Position numbers and translations under genes: made by a program | The notes under the pieces: model-generated | The model's input: the letters and a program-made list of their open reading frames with translations, nothing else | The model's database searches: none | Told to the model about the DNA's origin: nothing | In this document: positions 17,949-26,902 of the stretch, piece by piece | Layout of the letters: each line of letters starts with the position of its first letter | Position numbering within the stretch: position 1 is the first letter of the stretch | Assembly (NCBI GenBank): GCA_030425385.1 | Contig: JAUIAH010000035.1 | Location: 1 to 64,000 of the forward strand | Direction: 5' to 3' | Length of the DNA stretch: 64,000 nucleotides | Origin: Verrucomicrobiia bacterium | Lineage (GTDB): Bacteria > Verrucomicrobiota > Verrucomicrobiia > Verrucomicrobiales > DEV007

Positions 17949-18030
17949 GAAAAAATAAGACAGCCCGATTGATGATTCTGCAGGAAAACCCCCATAAACC
18001 TACAGATGAGAAATACCAATCGGGCTGTCT
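17949..18030 (-). terminator. Rho-independent terminator after the M56 gene, with nested stem
   Basis: A perfect 14-bp inverted repeat (17958-17971 with 18017-18030, core CAGCCCGATTG) is followed, read on the minus strand, by TTATTTTTT. The 45-base loop contains a second near-perfect stem (CTGCAGG with CCTACAG). The direction of the T run and the position 104 bases after the M56 stop make a terminator for that gene the best reading. Confidence 0.75.
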
Positions 18031-18133
18031 CGCGTAACCACTCACGTCGGCTACAAGGGAAGAAATACCTTCCTTTCTGCGGATCGCAAGGGCTTTCTTC
18101 AGAAACAAGACCCAAATCTGTCCGGAGTCGCGC

Positions 18134-19804
18134 TCACATGCCCGTGCGCGTGCTTTCCAACAATCGGAGGATCCCCGCGTCCGAAAGTTGAATGCCGTGA
18201 TTCCGCAAGTAACGCCGGAAGCTGACTTTCGATTGGTCGGTAGGCGATAAGCGTGCGTAGCGGTTGCACACACTCTGAGCGTGATTCAACACCACTGAGC
18301 GGCGTCGGCGTTCTCCCGGACGCCGTTGGAATTCCCGCCAATTCACGGTTGATTCATCAAATCGAATGGGACGCACTTGGCGAAGTTTGGCCGGGACCAC
18401 CAGCGGCGCCATTGGAGGCCCAATCACCTTTGCGGCGACGATGGGACGGGCAAACGGAGGGGGTGGAGTCGATGAGGCTTCGGCCTCTGCGTGGGCCGAC
18501 GGATCGGGGGCGGAGACCGTTGGTGCTGACACCTTGCTCGTGGGAGAGGTCTCCATCATGGGGGCGCTTTGATCCTTGTCAGACGTGTTGAGTGTGTGTG
18601 ATTGATAGTCAAAGCGCGGCAATGATCCCGACAACGGCTCAAAGAGTCGGGTGAGGTCGAAAGGGTGCTCAGCAAATGAGGTGTCGAGTGCTTGTGAAGG
18701 GGACTCCTCCCCTTGGTGAGCTCGATCAGTTCCTAACGGATCACTCACGGCTTCCGCGCGCGTCTCGTCGACAAAGCGGAGCGAGATCATGGCCACCAAG
18801 AGCATGGGCAATACGACGAGACCGCTCATCAGACTCGCCGCGCGTCCTGGCAATGCGGCACGGCTTCGAGTCGGATCGAGAACGGAGGCCACTCGCAGCC
18901 GCAAGTGATCGCAGGAAGATAGGCCCACCGCGGGTTCGATCTCGCGGCGATGGAAATCCTCAACCACGGCCGTGAGTTCCACCAAATGCCTAGCATAGTT
19001 CGATGGGCGCAAGCGCGCACAGGCGAAATCATCGCACGCCACTTCTTGTGCAAGGTATGTGCGGCGCGCTGCCATCCAGACAAAGGGGTGGAACCAGTTC
19101 AAGGCACACACCATCTTTAAGACCATGTTAGCCCAACAATCAGCGCGCTGGATATGAGCGAGCTCGTGTAAGAACACCGCATCCAAGCGCTCGTTCGACC
19201 ATCCCTCGGCCTCTTCCGGCAAATTGATAGCTGGCCGAATCACCCCCCACGTCATTGGCAACGGGCTGCGTGAGGACAGATACAAATCCACGAGCGTGGA
19301 TACTCCCGCCAAGCGTCGGCAGTGCTCCAATCGAGCACACAATCGTCCGCGGTACACGGGGGTCCGGCCGCGTTGGAATGACCGCAATCCTAACAAACCT
19401 GCCCAAAGTCTTGCGATTAATGCGAGAGCGCCTACGATCCAAATGATAAAAGCAATCTCCACCCATCCCCACCCCGATGATTCTATCGACCACGACGCCG
19501 AGGGTGGTTCAGTGAGGAGTGCCCACTGAGGTTTGCTCGCCTCGGAGATACTCACCGCGTCCGTCCCATAGATCCATTCTGCCGGAATCAACGGCCACGA
19601 GGGTAGGAGAGACGCGGCGAGGGGAATCAGCCCCACGGCCAAGGCGGCTACGAGCCAGGTCCAATGGCGCCACGCGGCGGCCATGCGGGGAAACGCGCGC
19701 AGTACCAACGCCACGGCCAGGATCAAGAGAGCCTGGCGGGGCACGGCCGAGATCCAAACCCAGGCCAGGTCCTCGCTCCATAATTCGATCAGGTGGGCAA
19801 ACAT
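18134..19804 (-). CDS. M56 (BlaR1/MecR1-like) membrane metallopeptidase
   Basis: A zinc protease anchored by N-terminal membrane helices (about 22-42, 50-70 and 112-135), with the catalytic HELAH motif in FLHELAHIQRADCW and a downstream EVACDDFA carrying the third ligand. A fourth helix follows near residue 340. In the family the protease cleaves a BlaI-type repressor after sensing an external signal, yet no BlaI-like gene flanks it here. The periplasmic C-terminus is not a penicillin-binding domain: it is a proline/serine-rich linker and a basic domain of about 90 residues (QRRPGERRRRSVVLN onward). The signal sensed is therefore unlikely to be a beta-lactam. 556 residues; ATG 19804. Confidence 0.82.
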   Translation of the reverse strand: MFAHLIELWSEDLAWVWISAVPRQALLILAVALVLRAFPRMAAAWRHWTWLVAALAVGLIPLAASLLPSWPLIPAEWIYGTDAVSISEASKPQWALLTEPPSASWSIESSGWGWVEIAFIIWIVGALALIARLWAGLLGLRSFQRGRTPVYRGRLCARLEHCRRLAGVSTLVDLYLSSRSPLPMTWGVIRPAINLPEEAEGWSNERLDAVFLHELAHIQRADCWANMVLKMVCALNWFHPFVWMAARRTYLAQEVACDDFACARLRPSNYARHLVELTAVVEDFHRREIEPAVGLSSCDHLRLRVASVLDPTRSRAALPGRAASLMSGLVVLPMLLVAMISLRFVDETRAEAVSDPLGTDRAHQGEESPSQALDTSFAEHPFDLTRLFEPLSGSLPRFDYQSHTLNTSDKDQSAPMMETSPTSKVSAPTVSAPDPSAHAEAEASSTPPPPFARPIVAAKVIGPPMAPLVVPAKLRQVRPIRFDESTVNWREFQRRPGERRRRSVVLNHAQSVCNRYARLSPTDQSKVSFRRYLRNHGIQLSDAGILRLLESTRTGM

Positions 19805-19998
19805 GACTTCAATCCAGAGACGCGGACGCCCTCCATAGGCTACCGCGGAACCGTTTTACCGCAAATAGCGTTAAAAAGACAACCTTAAACCGCTAAAAAA
19901 AGAGATTCTCACCACAGATGCCCTGATTTCCTTTGGCGGCCGCCTCGCCTGAGGCTCTTCTTGGCGATACTCCAAGCAATGCTATGGCGCTAAAGATG

Positions 19999-21411
19999 TT
20001 AGGTTTGGGAGCAGGGCTCATCCGCCGGCGGCGACTTTAGGGCCCGCACGCCTGCCATCGTCAAGGCCACCGCACAGACGGCATAGACCAAGCCATGCGG
20101 CGTCCGTCCGGTCCAGGGTTCCCAAGGCCACGGATACTCAAAGAACGCCCAGTTCAGCCCGAAATACACCCACACGGCGAGGAGGAGTCCGGAGGCCGTG
20201 AACGCCCGCGACGCGTGGCGCGGCGTCTTCGCCTGCAAGCAGGCAACAAGGATCATCGCTACCAGCGGAAGCGCCACATAAACCAGGATGCCCGAGGGTT
20301 CGGAGACTTGGTTGGTCTTGTAAGCCAGTTCCCTCAAGGTCTTCCCAGCGATGGGGGCGGCGACCACAGGCAAAGCCATCCAATAAGGCCACCAACGCCC
20401 ACTGAGAATGCCTATCACTGGTAAAATGCCCATTGGGATGGCGAGATCTGCCACCGCATCGAGCGCATCCACCGAAAGGAAATTCCACGTGATCAGGGCC
20501 GTCAAATGGGCTGCGAGCAGAAGGCCTTCTACCCACCAGGGGATGCTTGCAAGTAGGGGATCCTTCTGAGTCGTGATCAACGGACGGTGTCGAAGGAATC
20601 CCATGGCCAGAACAGTTCCGGCGACAAAGCCGAACGTGGTTTCCATGAGATTCCACCAGTTCACATGACGCGTGACTGGTTCTAACATGCCTTTATCGAA
20701 GACGGTTGGATACCAGGCATGCGCGGCCTGGAGCGCCTGGCCTCCGGCAAAGCCCAGCCCTCCTGCCAGGCATCCCCACAGCGCCAATCGACATGCCAAG
20801 ACATCGTGCTTGCGCCAGCGGACATAGACCACCATTCCGATCAATGCTAGTAACAAGCCACCCCAACGTTCGCGACGTGGCTTCAGATTCTCTGCATCGG
20901 GTTCCCATTTCCAATGGTCAGAGAAATAGATCTTGGGCAGCTGGCGATTGGCCGGATCAAAGGGCTGGTTCAGCAAGGCGCAGCCTAACAAAAGCAAGAG
21001 CGTGGCGCCGACTAGCATGATTGCCATTTCCCATGCCTGATAGCGCTTCGCACTGAGCCCCATCCCTAGAAATAACCCCGCGAAGCCGATCCAAATGCCG
21101 CCCTTAAGGAAACAGCCGAACAACCCCCAACCCAGCGCAGCTCCATTCCCCACCAAGGCTGCGTCGTGCGTGAGTCCTAACGTTTGTCCATAGGTCATGG
21201 ACCCCCCGAAGGACACACCCACAGCCATCAGCGCCACCGCTCGCGCCGCCGTGATGGATGGTAACGCCGCCCCATGACGCATCAGAAGGAGCAACCCTAC
21301 CAAGACGCCAAACATCATCGCCCCAGTCTCGTGTCCGTATTGTCCGCGGATGCCCCATGCCATGCCTCCGGCCAGACCGCTCAAGAGAATCGTCAGCTTG
21401 GGTGAGTTCAT
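19999..21411 (-). CDS. Multi-pass membrane protein of unknown function
   Basis: 470 residues with about twelve predicted transmembrane helices. Glycine-rich helices at the N-terminus (LSGLAGGMAWGIRGQYGHETGAMMFG) resemble transporter pore helices, and a soluble loop (NRQLPKIYFSDHWKWEPDAENLKPRRERWG) lies near 155-185. Homologous-looking proteins occur in planctomycetes and verrucomicrobia without an assigned role. It is 194 bases upstream of the M56 gene on the same strand, too far to infer an operon. Function is not assigned. Confidence 0.7.
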   Translation of the reverse strand: MNSPKLTILLSGLAGGMAWGIRGQYGHETGAMMFGVLVGLLLLMRHGAALPSITAARAVALMAVGVSFGGSMTYGQTLGLTHDAALVGNGAALGWGLFGCFLKGGIWIGFAGLFLGMGLSAKRYQAWEMAIMLVGATLLLLLGCALLNQPFDPANRQLPKIYFSDHWKWEPDAENLKPRRERWGGLLLALIGMVVYVRWRKHDVLACRLALWGCLAGGLGFAGGQALQAAHAWYPTVFDKGMLEPVTRHVNWWNLMETTFGFVAGTVLAMGFLRHRPLITTQKDPLLASIPWWVEGLLLAAHLTALITWNFLSVDALDAVADLAIPMGILPVIGILSGRWWPYWMALPVVAAPIAGKTLRELAYKTNQVSEPSGILVYVALPLVAMILVACLQAKTPRHASRAFTASGLLLAVWVYFGLNWAFFEYPWPWEPWTGRTPHGLVYAVCAVALTMAGVRALKSPPADEPCSQT

Positions 21412-21591
21412 CCGGACGTTCTACCACGTCCGGCTTTTAGAAAGCGACTCCGTAATGAGCTCGATCTTAAGGCGCTCACGGAGTCTGATGAGGTGCGCTC
21501 TATCTCCTAACGTCATCTTCATGATAGGCATCGACGCAACCGGCGACGACCCCCATCTTGCCTACTCTTCATTCATAGCGGACAGGTAGCC

Positions 21592-23352
21592 ATGCTGAAT
21601 GTCGCCCCTGTTCTGTCGCTCGCCCTTTTAATGGGAGCCCTCTCGTTACCGCTTCGCGGATTTGAGAAGATCATCATTGATGGCCTAGAGCCTTCGAGTG
21701 TGTCTACCTTGGATCCACTGACTTTAGAGGCGGGTGACTTTATCGATGATGTCTATACCCGGCTCTTCTGGATCGAAGATGAGGGTGTTTATAAGAAGCT
21801 CTACAACAGCACGGAAGGATGGCCCTTGGGAGGCATGTCCGACAGTCTGGAAGTCTTTGATCTCGGCACTAAGGATGGTGTCTTGTACGTGGTGTCGACC
21901 TTGACGACGGAGGCGGGACGGAAAGGTGAGGGAGCGGTTGGTGTGTATCGCAATGGTGCGCTACATGAATACGCCCCTCGCGCTCGCGAAGCTTTGGGCG
22001 ACGGCGCCACTAGTCGTTTCTCTTACAATTTCCCAAGAGTGGGAGGCGATGGGCTGGTGGCAATGGCAGGGTTTGATAGCATTTTCCCCCATTTCGTGCT
22101 GCTCGCTAGCGAAGGTCAAGTGGACATTATCGCTCAAGAGAGCGTCACCCTACGTCCCGAAAGCACATCGCCCTTTGAGCGATTCAGTCCGCTCACCAAT
22201 CTGAGCCCAGATGGAAATCAGTTAGTCTTTCGCGGGCGGAGCGTCGATGGCGTCGAAGGGATCTTTCGCTGGACGGCCGCAGGCGGGATCGTGACCTTGG
22301 CACTTGCGGATGATCTTTCGCCAGCAACGTCGGAACCCTATGGGACCTTCATGGACAGCTCCAAAGAAGCCTACTTCAGTCCGGACGGGCAACTCTTCAT
22401 TCTGGATGTGGGTGCTGGGATCATGTTAGCGTATCGTGATGGAGCGTTTCAGTCGTTCGTCAAGACGGGCGATATGATTCTGGGGGAAGAGATTCAATCG
22501 GTGCAGCGAGTGGAGTTCACCTCCAGTGGTGATTTGTTGGTTCACGATGCCAATGGCCAGCGGCTCCTGCGTTATGCCGATGATCAATGGTCTCTTTTCC
22601 AACGCCTCGGTGTTGATGTCGGGGACCTCGACTTTCTGCTCCATCAGTTCTGGGCGGAACGCGATGGGGTCTACTTCCTTAGTAGCAAGTTTGACGAGGT
22701 GACCCGCACCAATCAGATCTCCGTCCATCGCCTTGATGATCAGGGTAGCGACCTTGAGCGCGTCTACATTGCTGATCCAGCGATCTTTGGTGAACGGTTT
22801 ACCATCCGTGAATTGTATCGCTTGGAGGATGGTGTGTTGATTCAGACGACGGACGGCATCTACCGCGGCGATTTCTCCATCGAAGGTGGCAACGGCGGCA
22901 ATGGGGGTTCAGGAGATGACTTGCCAAAGACCCTCACAGCGTATCTGGACTTGTTGCCAGAGGGGGCTCGCGATCCCGTGTTGGATGGGGATGGTGACGG
23001 CATTGCCAATGCGATCGAGTTTCTCTTGGGTATGGATGCCAATGCGGTCGATGCTTGGCGCGAGGCTTTTCAACTCGACCTGATGGCTGGCGATGCCTTG
23101 GGTCTTGTTGGTGATGATCGCATCTATGTGAGTGTTCGGTTGCGTGTTCGGACAGGCCTGTCTGGGGTGACTTACGCGCCACGCCTCTCGACTGACTTGC
23201 AGACGCTTGCTAGTGGGGCAGAGCAATTGGTCACGGTAGGAGAGCCCACGACAGAAGGGGATTTCACCGTCATTCACTATCGCTCCACCTTCTCCATCGA
23301 TGCCGCTGCAAGCGCCTTCGTCGACCTTGAAGTGACCGTGAGCGCGGAATAG
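21592..23352 (+). CDS. Secreted beta-propeller-like protein with C-terminal Ca-binding segment
   Basis: The start ATG 21592 is preceded by GGACAGG and opens a signal peptide (PVLSLALLMGALSLPLRG). The body (about 40-420) reads as repeated beta blades (FSPDGQLFILDVGAGI, LSPDGNQLVFRGRSVDG), propeller-like. A glycine-rich hinge (GGNGGNGGSGDD) then leads to an aspartate-rich element (LDGDGDGIANAIEFLLGMD) typical of verrucomicrobial exported proteins, and a terminal beta domain. No catalytic motif seen. It stands alone, divergent from the membrane protein gene. Confidence 0.65.
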   Translation: MLNVAPVLSLALLMGALSLPLRGFEKIIIDGLEPSSVSTLDPLTLEAGDFIDDVYTRLFWIEDEGVYKKLYNSTEGWPLGGMSDSLEVFDLGTKDGVLYVVSTLTTEAGRKGEGAVGVYRNGALHEYAPRAREALGDGATSRFSYNFPRVGGDGLVAMAGFDSIFPHFVLLASEGQVDIIAQESVTLRPESTSPFERFSPLTNLSPDGNQLVFRGRSVDGVEGIFRWTAAGGIVTLALADDLSPATSEPYGTFMDSSKEAYFSPDGQLFILDVGAGIMLAYRDGAFQSFVKTGDMILGEEIQSVQRVEFTSSGDLLVHDANGQRLLRYADDQWSLFQRLGVDVGDLDFLLHQFWAERDGVYFLSSKFDEVTRTNQISVHRLDDQGSDLERVYIADPAIFGERFTIRELYRLEDGVLIQTTDGIYRGDFSIEGGNGGNGGSGDDLPKTLTAYLDLLPEGARDPVLDGDGDGIANAIEFLLGMDANAVDAWREAFQLDLMAGDALGLVGDDRIYVSVRLRVRTGLSGVTYAPRLSTDLQTLASGAEQLVTVGEPTTEGDFTVIHYRSTFSIDAAASAFVDLEVTVSAE

Positions 23353-23467
23353 ATTGTCCGGTGATTGGCAAGAAGGCTATCTGCAGAGCGATGGCTGTGA
23401 TGGTCGCGCAGGGACTCCTTGAAATGGACACCGGACGAGGCGGTGACAAGGCGCTGATGCCTCACAA

Positions 23468-23700
23468 TTGAGGACACTGTCGCAAATGCCGCGAATGATG
23501 CCTGATTCTCTCGATGACTACCCGATCTTCATTCGCTCGCTTTATGCCCAAAGAACTGAGCGCACAGCGTGCACCAAGCTTCTTGATGAGTTTTGCGAGA
23601 TCGCTGGTTTCGAGCGCAAATACGCCATCAAGGTGCTCGGTGGCCAACGACGCCCAATGCAGCCCGAACAAATTCTGTGGGATCGGGAGTCAGAGAATCT
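23468..23700 (+). pseudogene. N-terminal remnant of an integrase-type transposase
   Basis: The + strand frame reads a helix-turn-helix start of an IS481/ISNCY-like transposase: SLYAQRTERTACTKLLDEFCEIAGFERKYAIKVLGGQRRP. Similarity ends near 23700, where the frame enters the 3' end of the opposite-strand gene; no catalytic DDE part is present. A dead remnant of an insertion that probably also clipped sequence next to the neighbouring gene's end. Confidence 0.6.
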
Positions 23701-23707
23701 CGGAAGG

Positions 23708-25198
23708 CTACTCCTCCAGAATGAGTTGTTCCCATTCCGCGCGAGGAACCTGAACCAAACGTCCATCGATCTCCTCGCCATGGTCAACGGTGAGGGCATA
23801 ACGACGCGGATCCAGACACTGATATCGCATGGACGAGTGGCGCGCTTTGAGAAACGTGGGAATCAGCTCCTGGAGCGATGTCGGCAAATGGCGATGCGTT
23901 AGCCGATACCGCTCGATCGCGATGGCCGTCACCGCGAGACTCTGCCAAATCTCCTTCGCGAGCATGTTCATGCCTCCATCAATGGCCCCAAAGACCGCGA
24001 CATCAAGGCCTTGTCGAGCAAGCCATGTGTCGTCCAGACAACCTTCCCGCCACACACCGAAAGGCTGGTCGAGGATCAGGGCTTTGTCATGATCCCACCA
24101 TCCGCTGGGGATCGCTGCCGCCGCGATAGGGTTTGGAAGCTCGTGTTTAAGAAGATAGGGTATGAACCAGGGGCCTGTTCTCCGGCGACTTTTCCATTGG
24201 TCAATCTGCCAGGCGATCTGCGCACCGCTAGAGCGCTTGAACTGTTCACACCATTCGAGCATAGCTAGTTTCCATAGGGCATGCTGGCGATGGAACTCGT
24301 TGCGAATAGAGGGAGCTCCCCAACACTCTTGGATTTGCCTCCAATGTGGTTCTGTGAGCAATCCATGGGCAAGAAGGTGTCTAAGGGCGATCCAACTGAA
24401 GCGCTCGGCCTCACGACCCTGAACCGGATTGAATGGGGCGTTCTGCGTTGCTTGCCAAAGCCGGGTGAGCGCAAGCATGTATTGAAAGGCATCTGACTCA
24501 CGCCGTTCATGAGCCGCGGCGCTCGTTTGAATCCCCAGGGCTATGGCAACACGTATCTGCCCCGCGTGAAGGGGCCTGATTAGTTGCATCCAGGCACTGG
24601 ACTCCTCAGACTTTGGAAACTGTGCTCCTGGGCGATTTGCCGACTCTACTAAAGGCGTTGTCCAAGAATCGAATTCTTCCATGGCGGCCAGGACCTGTTC
24701 TGCGGGAGGAGCCTCCACGAGGTCGATCGGAACCCATTGTTTCACCTCTCGGAACCAGCGTGCTGTTTGATTCCACTGCGCCGGGCTCAAGGGGGCGTTC
24801 TTACTTCTCCAAATCACCCGTTCCAACTGCCGTTGCATGCTCTCCGCGATCTGCTGGCGCCTGGCTCGCTCCAACTGTTTCTCTTTCCGCTGTTGCCGGT
24901 AGTCCTCGAGACGTTGATTAGGTAGTCTGATAGTGTTAGGGAAAGGTGGTTCGCGATGCCAGAGCGGGTGGGGAATCGTTGTAGTGACTGAGCGCAACGA
25001 TGCTAGAGCATTGTCTCTGTCGGGGACCGTTTCAGGAAGGATCTCTGATAGGCTGATGGAGCAACCTGAATTGAGATACCGTTGTTTCGCCTTCACATAG
25101 GTGTGAGCCCCTCGCCAATTCTCCACCGCGTAGAAGAGTGTTATGAGAGTGATCGCCCAGACGACTATCAATATGGAGCGTTTGACTATGGGTTTCAT
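23708..25198 (-). CDS. Membrane-anchored protein of unknown function (third gene of an ECF operon)
   Basis: Start ATG 25198 overlaps the TGA of the preceding small gene (ATGA), which points to translational coupling and decides this start over an upstream one at 25321. An N-terminal membrane helix (SILIVVWAITLITLFYAV) is followed by about 470 residues of periplasmic, mostly helical sequence with many tryptophans, ending in a small C-terminal domain that resembles the tail of pseudopilin-like or DUF1559-like proteins (RYRLTHRHLPTSLQELIPTF). Verrucomicrobial ECF operons often carry such a large exported third gene. The extreme 3' end abuts a transposase remnant but the frame is intact. Confidence 0.65.
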   Translation of the reverse strand: MKPIVKRSILIVVWAITLITLFYAVENWRGAHTYVKAKQRYLNSGCSISLSEILPETVPDRDNALASLRSVTTTIPHPLWHREPPFPNTIRLPNQRLEDYRQQRKEKQLERARRQQIAESMQRQLERVIWRSKNAPLSPAQWNQTARWFREVKQWVPIDLVEAPPAEQVLAAMEEFDSWTTPLVESANRPGAQFPKSEESSAWMQLIRPLHAGQIRVAIALGIQTSAAAHERRESDAFQYMLALTRLWQATQNAPFNPVQGREAERFSWIALRHLLAHGLLTEPHWRQIQECWGAPSIRNEFHRQHALWKLAMLEWCEQFKRSSGAQIAWQIDQWKSRRRTGPWFIPYLLKHELPNPIAAAAIPSGWWDHDKALILDQPFGVWREGCLDDTWLARQGLDVAVFGAIDGGMNMLAKEIWQSLAVTAIAIERYRLTHRHLPTSLQELIPTFLKARHSSMRYQCLDPRRYALTVDHGEEIDGRLVQVPRAEWEQLILEE

Positions 25199-25443
25199 GA
25201 TCGAGGAGATTCGCCGTTTCGTGGAGGATCGGGGAACGTGACCTGAGGGAAGTCGCGACTCGTATCGGGCGTGGTCAGGTGAAGCACAGCAATGCCACCC
25301 CAAACGGCTGGCAAGGCCCATTTCTTGGCGACTGCTAATGCAGATCCTGATTGACTGGCCTGGGCTAGGAGTTCATTGCGCCAGGCCTTGGGAATGTTCC
25401 GCAACGGTTGACTAGCAATCATGCGTTCGAGGTCGGAGATCAT
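25195..25443 (-). CDS. Small one-helix membrane protein, putative anti-sigma factor
   Basis: 82 residues with one membrane helix (KWALPAVWGGIAVLHLTT, about 47-64) and a cytoplasmic N-terminal segment of about 45 residues. ATG 25443 overlaps the TGA of the sigma gene, and its own TGA overlaps the ATG of the next gene. A small membrane protein translated directly with an ECF sigma factor is normally its anti-sigma partner; no zinc-binding ASD motif is present, so this is inferred from arrangement only. Confidence 0.55.
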   Translation of the reverse strand: MISDLERMIASQPLRNIPKAWRNELLAQASQSGSALAVAKKWALPAVWGGIAVLHLTTPDTSRDFPQVTFPDPPRNGESPRS

Positions 25444-25946
25444 TGGATTTCTTCGTAGAGGGGGGCTAGTGTCACTTGCAGTTTCTGCAGGGCATATCGG
25501 TAGCGGCTCGCTGCTGTGTCTGAGGAAATACCCTCGATTGTGGCGATCTCTCCGAAAGTGCATTCCTGACAGAGCTTCAGAAAGACAACAGAGCGTTGTT
25601 CGTCTGGGAGTGATGCCATGGCGCGCTCTAATTGGCTCAGAAACTCTTTGCGGTCGTGCTCCACTGCTTGGGCGAATGGTGACTGCAGGGCATGCCACTT
25701 TGTGTCCCTCGATTCGCGAGCTCGTCGTTTGCGGTGATGATCGATCGTCAGATTGCGAGCCATGCGAAAGAGATAATTTCGCGGGTCGTCCAATCGGCGA
25801 AGCTCTTTTCGAAGACCTGCCATACGCATGAGCAGTTCTTGCAGGAGATCCTTCGACTCGCCCTCGTCCTGCGTAAGGATAAGAAGAAACTGATAGAGAG
25901 CGTCTCCATACTGGTCGTAGAGCTTGCCGAGTTCTTTCCGAGTCAT
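25440..25946 (-). CDS. ECF RNA polymerase sigma factor
   Basis: A classical ECF sigma factor of 168 residues. Region 2 shows DQYGDALYQFLLILTQDEGESKDLLQE and RNYLFRMARNLTIDHHRK; region 4 shows LPDEQRSVVFLKLCQECTFGEIATIEGISSDTAASRYRYALQKL. ATG 25946 is chosen over an upstream in-frame ATG at 25970 because GAAGGAG sits 5 bases before it. First gene of an operon with a small putative anti-sigma protein and a large anchored protein, each joined by an ATGA overlap. Confidence 0.88.
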   Translation of the reverse strand: MTRKELGKLYDQYGDALYQFLLILTQDEGESKDLLQELLMRMAGLRKELRRLDDPRNYLFRMARNLTIDHHRKRRARESRDTKWHALQSPFAQAVEHDRKEFLSQLERAMASLPDEQRSVVFLKLCQECTFGEIATIEGISSDTAASRYRYALQKLQVTLAPLYEEIQ

Positions 25947-26014
25947 CGTTACTCCTTCCAACGAAGGCATCCCGCGGTCCTGTCTAAATTAAATCAGGTG
26001 ACGGCTGATTCGGG

Positions 26015-26896
26015 TCACACAAAGACGAGTACCACGGCGACGCTGAGAGCGAGGGCTCCCAGGAGGCGATTGCGCATGGTTTCCGCACCTTGGGCTCTTT
26101 CCACGTTCCCAAACCAATGCCCCACCCACCATACTGCCGCCACGCTCCATAGCCCGCGCAAGTTGTAGATGACATTCACGGCGGTCCCATCTTGAGAGAT
26201 TGCTAGGGTCGTGATCAATGTCATTGCTTGGGCGCACATGAAGATGGCTCCTGCCAGCAAAGGGCGCCATTGCTCTTCTACGATGGCGGTGATGGGTGCT
26301 TGCATGAGCGGGAGGAAACCTAGCGAAAGCACGGCGGAAAGCAGCATCACCACCGGTAGAAAGCGTCCCGGTCCCCAAGCCGGGGCCCACTTCATGATGA
26401 GCACATCAAAGAACGCGTAGCACACGCCGGCGCCCATCGACATCAGGATGGTGCGTCCCACGTGCACGTTGCGTTTGAGGCGTTTGTGAGGGCTGCGGTG
26501 GAGGAGAGCCACGCCAACCATCCCTAAGACGCAAGCGATCCAGAGCCCTAGCCGCACGGAGGAGCCCATCAGAAGGGTCATGAGGAGCGCGACCAAGAGC
26601 AACTTGATCCCCATGACGGGAGTCACGATGGACACGTCGCCTTTCTCCAGGGCGAGAAAGGTTAGCAATTGTCCGCCGATGAAGGTGAAGGCGACAATGA
26701 GAGGTTGCCACCAGAGGGACCACGCGGGCAGCGTGCCTCCCATCGGCCACAGGGCGAGAAATCCAATTGCGGCGACCGTATTGGCCACGAGAGCCGTGCG
26801 CCAGGGCCCCACCCCGCGCGAAGCGGCTTGTTTGAAGAACATGGCCGCCGTGACATAAAGAATGCTGGCGATGAGTGGGAAGACGAGATGAAACAC
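26015..26896 (-). CDS. EamA/DMT-family transporter
   Basis: A 293-residue inner-membrane protein with ten helices in two EamA halves. The first half contains FIGGQLLTFLALEKGDVSIVTPVMGIKLLLVALL, the hallmark proline-bearing helix of drug/metabolite transporters; the second contains CAQAMTLITTLAISQDGTAVNVIYNLRGLWSV. Substrate unknown. It ends 44 bases after the ECF operon start region and begins 6 bases downstream of the DUF1501 gene end, so it may be the second gene of that transcript. Confidence 0.8.
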   Translation of the reverse strand: MFHLVFPLIASILYVTAAMFFKQAASRGVGPWRTALVANTVAAIGFLALWPMGGTLPAWSLWWQPLIVAFTFIGGQLLTFLALEKGDVSIVTPVMGIKLLLVALLMTLLMGSSVRLGLWIACVLGMVGVALLHRSPHKRLKRNVHVGRTILMSMGAGVCYAFFDVLIMKWAPAWGPGRFLPVVMLLSAVLSLGFLPLMQAPITAIVEEQWRPLLAGAIFMCAQAMTLITTLAISQDGTAVNVIYNLRGLWSVAAVWWVGHWFGNVERAQGAETMRNRLLGALALSVAVVLVFV

Positions 26897-26902
26897 AGGC
26901 GC

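Noticed and set aside
18134-19804. Beta-lactam resistance sensor
   Set aside because: M56 protease domain only; the penicillin-binding sensor domain and BlaI partner are missing.
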